A DNA stretch of 45,774 nucleotides from Paenibacillus oceani (GTDB taxonomy: Bacteria > Bacillota > Bacilli > Paenibacillales > NBRC-103111): positions 1-45,774 of the forward strand of contig NZ_JACXJA010000012.1 in NCBI RefSeq assembly GCF_014705615.1, in the 5' to 3' direction. Below are positions 40,952 through 45,774 of the stretch, piece by piece (position 1 is the stretch's first letter; every line of letters starts with the position of its first letter). Below the pieces are notes generated by a model. It was not told where the DNA came from. It did not search any database and was given only the letters and a program-made list of their open reading frames with translations. A program made the position numbers and the translations under genes.

Positions 40952-41492
40952 CCTCTCCTTCCAGCATGACCTTCAACTGTTCCTTAGCCCGGCGGAGACG
41001 CGATTTAACGGCTTCATGGCTTATTTTCAACACAGCGGAAATGTCCTGCAAAGTCATATCCTGATAGTAGTGAAGCACAATCATCTCGCGGTACTTAACA
41101 GGCAGCCGCATCACCTTGTCAAGAACTCCGGTATCATCCAGTTTGGAATACTCATCCTTTGTTGCTGCCAATACGGATTTCATCCGATCGTGCTCCCAGA
41201 GCACAATTCTTCGCCAAAAGGCAGACCTGAGCATGCTTTTGCAGCGGTTAACTGTACATACTTTGAGCCATTTGCGCAGAGCAGACTGATCCTTATCGGG
41301 ATCGACTTTATGATAAGCCGTCACAAAAATCTCCTGAACACAGTCTTGCGCAAGCTGGTAATCATTTAAATAAGACATAGCCAGGTGAAGCAGCTCGCTT
41401 TGATACTCCGATATTAAATGCTCGATCAAGGCATCGCCTCCGCGCTCTGCGGATTTCATTTTTGCATCTATGGCCAGCTTGGAATGGAACAT
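40938..41492 (-). CDS. ECF-type RNA polymerase sigma factor
   Basis: A 184-residue sigma-70 family factor with only regions 2 and 4. Region 2 reads HLAMSYLNDYQLAQDCVQEI and FVTAYHKV. Region 4 reads LPVKYREMIVLHYYQDMTLQ, DISAVLKISHEAVKSRLRRA. The start follows a strong GGGAGGTGAGGGG. It is cotranscribed with the DUF4179 anti-sigma gene, which it overlaps. An ECF-like promoter directly upstream suggests autoregulation. It probably controls an envelope-stress or antimicrobial-response regulon. Confidence 0.93.
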   Translation of the reverse strand: MFHSKLAIDAKMKSAERGGDALIEHLISEYQSELLHLAMSYLNDYQLAQDCVQEIFVTAYHKVDPDKDQSALRKWLKVCTVNRCKSMLRSAFWRRIVLWEHDRMKSVLAATKDEYSKLDDTGVLDKVMRLPVKYREMIVLHYYQDMTLQDISAVLKISHEAVKSRLRRAKEQLKVMLEGEDGHE

Positions 41493-41508
41493 CCCCTCAC
41501 CTCCCTAT

Positions 41509-41540
41509 CTAATACGCTTTAAGTACGGCAAAAGGGGTCA
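41509..41540 (-). promoter_or_regulatory. Putative autoregulated ECF promoter
   Basis: On the minus strand, TGACCCCTTTTG (-35-like, 41529-41540) and CGTATTAG (-10-like, 41509-41516) lie directly before the sigma gene. The CG-TA-type -10 and TG-A-C-C -35 resemble Bacillales ECF promoters. The leader would be very short (about 15-20 bases). Confidence 0.45.
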
Positions 41541-41640
41541 TTTGGGAACTAAATTTTTGAGATCGATCGCTATTCGATACTACCAGAATCTTGAAACTTC
41601 GAGCGAAATGCAGCAGCAGCATCCCGAACATGTTCTGACA

Positions 41641-41674
41641 AAACAAAAGCCAACTCACATAACACGGAGTTGGC
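41641..41674 (-). terminator. Terminator of the rsr-rtcB operon
   Basis: Perfect 8-bp stem GCCAACTC / GAGTTGGC (41649-41674) with a 10-base loop, followed on the minus strand by TTTTGTTT. It lies 40 bases after the rtcB stop and just upstream of the sigma promoter. Confidence 0.88.
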
Positions 41675-41716
41675 CTGAATTTCTAACCTTATTTATTCAG
41701 TTCTTATTTTCCAAAA

Positions 41717-42943
41717 TCAATCCTTATAAGGATCAAACTCATCCGCCCCCGCCATACAAACCCCGATCGGCTTCAACACATGCAGCACCTCAACCGTCTC
41801 CGAGTGCGCATCCAGCACTTCTTGTAGCTTGCGATACACAAACGGGCTTTCGTCCGTTCCGGCGCCGCGGAGCTCGACGCCGAAAGTCCTCACGGCTTCC
41901 TGCATCTGCTTGGCGGTAATTAACCCCCCGCTCCGCGTACGCGTCTTCCAGTTCATTTTGCCGGCGGCTTGGGTGCGGCTCATGATGCGTCCGGCTCCGT
42001 GGACGGTGCTGTAGTAGGCGTCGCGGTTCTCCGCCGTATCTTTGCCTCTCACGATGACGGAGATGTCGCCCATGCTGCCCCCGATAAAACCGATCTGGCC
42101 CGGCGCGGATGGGGTCGCTCCTTTTCGGACGACGATGACCTCTTTGCCGCCATGCGTCTCTTTCCACGCGTAGTTGTGGTGGTTATGCACTTCGAGGTCC
42201 GCTTCCGCTCCCAGGATGGACAACACTTGCTGGATCACATAATCGCGTCCGGCGTAGGCATAACGGCCGGCGAGATTCATGGCGCGGTAGTACATGTCGC
42301 CGAGCTCGCTGCTCAGATCGAACAGGATCGGAGGCTGCTCCATCTTCTCGCCCGGGGCGTTCGCCAGGAAGGCCCGGTTCGCCTGCAGGTTCATGAAGCC
42401 GCTGGCCGTCTTGTGCCCGAAGCCGCGGCTTCCGAAATGGTTGCCGATCCACAGCCGCCCCGTCTCCGCTTCCACGAACAGATCGACGAAATGGTTGCCG
42501 CTGCCGACGGTGCCGAGCTGGTCGCGGGCCAGTGCTTTCAATTTATCGTGCTCCTGGGTGCCGATCGTCTTGTAGACCTCCCAGTCCGGATCGTCAAACA
42601 GCTCATGATCGACTTTCTGGTTATTCACACGGCCCACTCCGAACGAGATTCTCCGCCCGATTTCGTCCATGATCGCCGGAAGTCTCGGCAGCACCTCGTC
42701 CGCCTGCAAATTCGTCCGTACCGCCTTGTTCCCGCATCCGATATCGTAGCCTACGCCGGATGGAGAGATTTGCCCGTCGTACACGACGACGCCGCCGATC
42801 GGCTGGCTGTATCCTTTGTGATGGTCGGCCATCAGCAGCGTTTGGACGACGCTGCCGTTCTCCGCGCATGTGATTGCTTGCGACAGCGCACCTTCGTCGG
42901 GCTTCCCCCAGACGCGCACGCCTTGTATCGTTTGATAAGCCAC
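41717..42943 (-). CDS. rtcB: RtcB-type RNA ligase
   Basis: A 408-residue RtcB, which joins RNA 2',3'-cyclic phosphate (or 3'-phosphate) ends to 5'-OH ends with GTP and Mn2+. Visible signatures are MADHHKGYSQPIGGVV, the metal-site motif SGVGYDIGCGNKAVRTNL, GTVGSGNHFVDLF, and the guanylylated-His motif VHGAGRIMSRTQA. The length is near that of canonical RtcB. The start is a GTG (MAYQTIQG) with GGAG about 11 bases upstream. It lies 60 bases downstream of the TROVE/Ro60 gene, so the two are one operon, as in other bacteria where Rsr and RtcB act in RNA repair after stress or tRNA cleavage. No RtcA cyclase gene is in the window. Confidence 0.95.
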   Translation of the reverse strand: MAYQTIQGVRVWGKPDEGALSQAITCAENGSVVQTLLMADHHKGYSQPIGGVVVYDGQISPSGVGYDIGCGNKAVRTNLQADEVLPRLPAIMDEIGRRISFGVGRVNNQKVDHELFDDPDWEVYKTIGTQEHDKLKALARDQLGTVGSGNHFVDLFVEAETGRLWIGNHFGSRGFGHKTASGFMNLQANRAFLANAPGEKMEQPPILFDLSSELGDMYYRAMNLAGRYAYAGRDYVIQQVLSILGAEADLEVHNHHNYAWKETHGGKEVIVVRKGATPSAPGQIGFIGGSMGDISVIVRGKDTAENRDAYYSTVHGAGRIMSRTQAAGKMNWKTRTRSGGLITAKQMQEAVRTFGVELRGAGTDESPFVYRKLQEVLDAHSETVEVLHVLKPIGVCMAGADEFDPYKD

Positions 42944-43003
42944 TCTCGTTCAACTCCAGTAAGCAGCCACAGACCGAGCGTCTATGGCCGGATTTTTCCC
43001 TTA

Positions 43004-44509
43004 TTATAAAGCGTTCAAGTCCATTCCGGCTACCCGCTCCGTCATCGAGCGATATCCTTGCACCGACTGCGCGATATAGCTAAGCACGGTGTCGCTCCAG
43101 CCGTAGATGTAGAAGGACCTCGGATCTTGATCCGGAACCATCGCATGCCGGTAAGGAGCCAGATCGACGATGAATGCTTTCGTTTCGCGATTCACCTTCG
43201 AACGGTATCGCTTCAGCTGCTGGTAGAACGGGCTGCCGCTGTTTTGCTGCTCATCGGTGATGATGATGATCTGGTCCACGACTTTCCGTTCCTCGATCAG
43301 CTTGCGTACCGGGGCTCCCGTATCGGTTCCTCCGACGGCGCGGATTCGCTCCGCTTGGGTGAGGATGCTGTCGTGACGGGAAGGCTTCGCATCGTAGACG
43401 TTCGTATCGAACAGCCAGAACAGCGAGCTTCCTTGTGTCTTTTTATATAACGCCAGCGCAAAGACGGCACCGGTCTCCAAATACGAGCCGTTCATCGAAC
43501 CGGATATATCGAGGAAGATCGCCGTACGTTCCCCGAGCTCGGGCAGGTTGTCGAACGTAAGCTCCACCGCTTCCCGCAAAGCGTCGCGAAGCTCCGGATG
43601 ATCGACCTGACGAAATGCCGTCGCCAGACGGAACGGCAAGATTTTCGCCTTGCGCAGCGCCTGCTGGTCGGTCATCCGGTTCACGACGTACTCCAGGTTC
43701 CGCTTCTCCTCCAGCACTCCGGCTCTATGCAAAGCGTTCATATGACGAAGCAGCGCAAACGTCGGCATCTGGACCAACAGCGCTTCCCAGACCGCCTTCG
43801 ATGGTTTGATCGCCCCGGTAACGGTCTCGTACGGCAGCTTGCCGCGTTCGATGCAGGCAATTCGCTCCTCCTCAGTTTGCGCCGCCTTCAACTGCTCCAG
43901 AGCTTCCACCTGCGGCAGCAAAGCCAGATTCGCCTCCTGTCCCCGCAAATAGCGGAACAGCGCTTGCTGCTTGAGCTCCTCCGGCTTCGGGTGCGCCGTA
44001 GCGATCGCATCGCCCAGACTGTAGCCGCGTCCGCGCCCGTTGTATTTGACGGCCCAATATTCGGACACCCCGGAAAGGAACCGGTTCACCTGACGTTTGA
44101 CGGCACGCCCTCCCTCCCCGCGCCCCAGTCCCTTCAGGATCGTCAGGAAGTCCGACAGATCGGAAGGAATCCGCACGACCTGCAGGAAGATTAACGCGAA
44201 CAGATCCGGACGGTAGATCGACAGAATCGCCAGCCCAAACAGCGGCTGCAGTCTCATCAAGCCTTCTCCCCGGGCAAACACGATCGCCTTCGCCATAAAG
44301 TCCGGCCGGGCGGCCGCCATCTCGTGATGGAGCTGGGCCGCTTCGTCCATCAGCTCGTGTTGACTCGCATAAAACGTATGGCTCATCGTATTCGTCAGAA
44401 GCGTCTGCACATATTGCTCCTCGGCAGAGCGCGTATAGGCCGGATAATGGTCTTTGTTGAACACCTTCGCTCCTTGGGAACCACCAAAAAGCTTTTTCGC
44501 GATACTCAT
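43004..44509 (-). CDS. rsr: TROVE-domain Ro60 homologue with vWA domain
   Basis: A 501-residue bacterial Ro60 orthologue. The N-terminal 320 residues are the helical-repeat TROVE ring (AEEQYVQTLLTNTMSHTFYA, ARPDFMAKAIVFARGEGLMR, NALHRAGVLEEKRNLEYVV). The C-terminal part is a von Willebrand A domain with the MIDAS motif FLDISGSMNGS, the TDTGAP threonine site and IIITDEQQNSG. The ring binds misfolded RNA ends, and its outer surface binds Y RNA. The ATG follows AAGGAGG, and immediately upstream lies the putative Y RNA. It is first of a two-gene operon with rtcB. The predicted role is RNA quality control and repair under stress. Confidence 0.94.
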   Translation of the reverse strand: MSIAKKLFGGSQGAKVFNKDHYPAYTRSAEEQYVQTLLTNTMSHTFYASQHELMDEAAQLHHEMAAARPDFMAKAIVFARGEGLMRLQPLFGLAILSIYRPDLFALIFLQVVRIPSDLSDFLTILKGLGRGEGGRAVKRQVNRFLSGVSEYWAVKYNGRGRGYSLGDAIATAHPKPEELKQQALFRYLRGQEANLALLPQVEALEQLKAAQTEEERIACIERGKLPYETVTGAIKPSKAVWEALLVQMPTFALLRHMNALHRAGVLEEKRNLEYVVNRMTDQQALRKAKILPFRLATAFRQVDHPELRDALREAVELTFDNLPELGERTAIFLDISGSMNGSYLETGAVFALALYKKTQGSSLFWLFDTNVYDAKPSRHDSILTQAERIRAVGGTDTGAPVRKLIEERKVVDQIIIITDEQQNSGSPFYQQLKRYRSKVNRETKAFIVDLAPYRHAMVPDQDPRSFYIYGWSDTVLSYIAQSVQGYRSMTERVAGMDLNAL

Positions 44510-44533
44510 GTTTTGTAAACCTCCTTAACGAAC

Positions 44534-44690
44534 ACCGGCGAGGAAAAGGCGGGATAGGTTTGCTGCAGGAGTCGAACCTGCCGTACTGCTCCGGGTATTT
44601 ACTTTGGTCGATTAGCTCGAAGTAACCCATCCCTGCGCCTCGAAGATTCCGTTTCGGCTTTCGCCGGTTGGCGTCGGCCTTCTGGTACCA
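44534..44690 (-). ncRNA. Putative bacterial Y RNA with tRNA-like module
   Basis: On the minus strand this stretch folds into a closed RNA. The closing stem is ACCGGCGA (44661-44668) with TCGCCGGT (44534-44541), followed inward by GGAA/TTCC, AGGC/GCCT (44637-44640 with 44547-44550) and a 10-bp acceptor-like stem GGGATGGGTT/AACCTATCCC (44624-44633 with 44551-44560). Inside are a D-arm-like hairpin (ACTT...AAGT) and a perfect T-arm, GCAGG-TTCGACT-CCTGC (44565-44581), with the conserved TTC-R-A loop. An anticodon arm is missing or minimal. Bacterial Y RNAs, encoded next to rsr, have exactly this plan: a Ro-binding stem plus a tRNA mimic. The 5' end is uncertain, perhaps extending to about 44700. 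Confidence 0.8.
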
Positions 44691-44768
44691 TCATCGCTTA
44701 TTTGGGGGCACGCGAACATGGCGGAAGTATTACGACGGGCATATTTTTTCCTGCCCGAACAGAGCAGA

Positions 44769-44794
44769 AAGCGACTGCCTGATGGCAGCCGCTT
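44769..44794 (-). terminator. Hairpin terminator upstream of the Y RNA
   Basis: An 11-bp stem AAGCGGCTGCC / GGCAGTCGCTT (one mismatch) with a 4-base loop and a weak TTTCTGC tail on the minus strand. It would end transcription of the remnant at 44830-45027 and leave 80 bases for the Y RNA promoter. Confidence 0.6.
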
Positions 44795-44829
44795 AGGTGG
44801 ATGGGGTTATTCACGAAATCCCCCAACAA

Positions 44830-45027
44830 TTACTTGGGCTTTCCAGCCTGTTTGTATGATCCAATTTCCTTAACGACAAGAATCGTTTCCATGATGGTAT
44901 ACAAGTCATGATGGCCGAAATTCGGGAATCTGCGCTCGTTGTACATCCCGATCGGGTTGTGGTGCATATGATCGGGTTCCGTGACCGTCTGGTGCTGTTT
45001 CTGCTCATGCGGCTCGTTGTGCCACTT
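44830..45027 (-). pseudogene. C-terminal remnant of an unknown protein
   Basis: A minus-strand frame that reads KWHNEPHEQKQHQTVTEPDH, MHHNPIGMYNERRFPNFG, HHDLYTIMETILVVKEIGSY. It opens directly after a stop with no start or ribosome binding site. His- and Asn-rich, natural-looking, family not recognised. Probably the 3' end of a gene cut by a rearrangement. Confidence 0.45.
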
Positions 45028-45222
45028 TCACAAATTACCCCGTTGATATTCCCAGCATAACTTATGCAGTTCAAGTCAGTAACTGGTAATCATAGTCATG
45101 CACTTTTCCGAAACACCACCATAATCGCCGAGAATACCTTTTCATAGGGTATATCTACAAGATTATAGGTGATTATCCAATGTCAGCGTTGCAAAAACCG
45201 AGATTCAAAGAATTGAATCACA
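45028..45222. other. Left flank of the terminal transposase
   Basis: No gene seen. It should contain the left end of the IS element, but the other end lies outside the window, so the inverted repeat cannot be identified. Confidence 0.3.
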
Positions 45223-45774
45223 GTGAATGCGCCGGAGCTCGACTTCTCTCTGCTGCTTACTCAATCCGGCATTATGAAGCGCAATGGCACTCCTTCATGG
45301 TTACTTTGCTTCCTCTATGTTGTCGGTCTCGTTTCCAATTGCTCCTCCGTCGTTCAGATGGCGCAGTTGGCCGACAAAGACGCTTTGCTGAAGGCGATGT
45401 TCCAGCCTTGGAAACTTGCACAGTACACCTTAAGCCGCTTTTTTACGAAGGGCTTTGCATGGACGACGTTTGCCCAAAAACGTGTCGAGCGCTTGCAGCA
45501 AGATCCTTTGACTGTGCTTGCCGGTGGGGATGTCGTGAATCTCGATGACACCCACAGCGCACATCCTTTTGCCAAACGGCTTCCGTTTCTGAGCTGGCTC
45601 TATGACCACTCCACCAAAGCCTATGTTTGGGCAACGAATCTAGTGGTCCTGCAGGCCGTTCTGAAAAGTGGATTGGAGTATCCGTTGTTGTACCGGATCT
45701 GGCACAAGCCCGAAACGAAAGGAGAAGGTCTAACTAAAATCGATCTAGCCAAGCAAATGCTGCTCATGCTGCGT
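45223..45774 (+). CDS. IS4-like transposase, N-terminal part (runs off the window)
   Basis: From a GTG at 45223 the plus strand reads MNAPELDFSLLLTQSGIMKR without a stop to the window end (184 codons). It includes QMAQLADKDALLKAMFQPWK, TFAQKRVERLQQDPLTVLAG and the first catalytic-Asp block GDVVNLDDTHSAHPFAKRLP, then WLYDHSTKAYVWATNLVVLQ. The last block is typical of DDE transposases of the IS4 superfamily. The ribosome binding site is weak and the C-terminal Glu region is missing, so completeness cannot be judged. It is distinct from the IS1380-like transposase at 5734. Confidence 0.8.
   Translation, partial: MNAPELDFSLLLTQSGIMKRNGTPSWLLCFLYVVGLVSNCSSVVQMAQLADKDALLKAMFQPWKLAQYTLSRFFTKGFAWTTFAQKRVERLQQDPLTVLAGGDVVNLDDTHSAHPFAKRLPFLSWLYDHSTKAYVWATNLVVLQAVLKSGLEYPLLYRIWHKPETKGEGLTKIDLAKQMLLMLR

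Noticed and set aside
41969-43009. 346-codon plus-strand frame over rtcB
   Set aside because: Shadow of RtcB, whose motifs are unmistakable; GC-rich third positions keep the opposite strand open.
43598-44194. 198-codon plus-strand frame and other frames over the TROVE gene
   Set aside because: Antisense shadows; the TROVE and vWA motifs fix the coding strand.
44565-44581. T-arm sequence as part of a tRNA gene
   Set aside because: No anticodon arm, no proper 7-bp acceptor stem with CCA-proximal end and an extended 10-bp stem instead; a Y RNA fits better.
43872-44630. 252-codon minus-strand frame crossing the rsr start and the Y RNA
   Set aside because: Out of frame with rsr, Arg/Gly/Ser-rich and without a ribosome binding site; it only reads through the structured RNA.
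45180-45548. 122-codon plus-strand frame near the right end
   Set aside because: Out of frame with the IS4-like transposase, which reads naturally in another phase.
1-45774. CRISPR array or cas genes
   Set aside because: No regularly spaced short direct repeats and no Cas signature were seen on either strand.

Overview
The window looks like a chromosomal accessory region of a low-to-moderate GC Gram-positive, most likely a Paenibacillus-type member of the Bacillales. The reasons are strong AGGAGG-type ribosome binding sites with GTG/TTG starts, S-layer homology repeats, a 7TM-type sensor kinase next to lipoprotein solute-binding proteins, an ECF sigma factor paired with a DUF4179-type anti-sigma factor, and many decayed mobile elements. 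There is no tRNA, rRNA or CRISPR array. The species call is inference.

Bases 1-13,450 are a scarred and duplicated sensing/transport region. An ancestral module of two family-1 solute-binding proteins followed by a histidine kinase and an OmpR-type response regulator has been copied at least twice and partly deleted. The binding-protein pair is intact at 9,840-12,570 and the kinase/regulator pair is intact at 2,139-4,998. Fragments of the same four genes lie at 1-466, 5,110-5,406 and 8,749-9,302. A complete IS (5,627-7,209, IS1380-like, 15-bp inverted repeats, TTAAA target duplication) lies between them, as do a truncated SLH protein, a secreted protein and several small membrane or hypothetical genes.

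Bases 13,450-39,590 are a defence island. From left to right it holds: an XRE regulator and a decayed second one; an AT-rich three-gene cassette (RNase H/RuvC-fold-like protein, serine/threonine kinase, 61-residue protein) with its own promoter and terminator; relics of an HNH endonuclease and other genes; a MITE-like element; a four-gene restriction operon (PLD-like/SNF2 helicase, DUF4391 protein, type III Mod methyltransferase, type III Res helicase-nuclease); a decayed large serine recombinase; a McrB-like GTPase with a DUF2357/McrC-like nuclease; a secreted trypsin-fold protease; and a translationally coupled trio of NERD-UvrD helicase, membrane-anchored Mrr-like nuclease and membrane zinc-ribbon protein.

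Bases 39,590-45,774 hold an ECF sigma/anti-sigma pair and an RNA-repair operon: TROVE/Ro60 homologue (rsr) followed by RtcB RNA ligase. Just upstream of rsr, on the same strand, the sequence folds into a closed stem carrying a tRNA-like module with a perfect T-arm, which I read as a bacterial Y RNA. The window ends inside an IS4-like transposase gene.

The best candidates for little-described biology are the three-gene kinase cassette (14,720-16,480), the NERD-helicase/TM-Mrr/TM-zinc-ribbon trio (36,560-39,586), and the Y RNA-rsr-rtcB operon (41,717-44,690). All functional statements about defence are inference from domains and neighbourhood.
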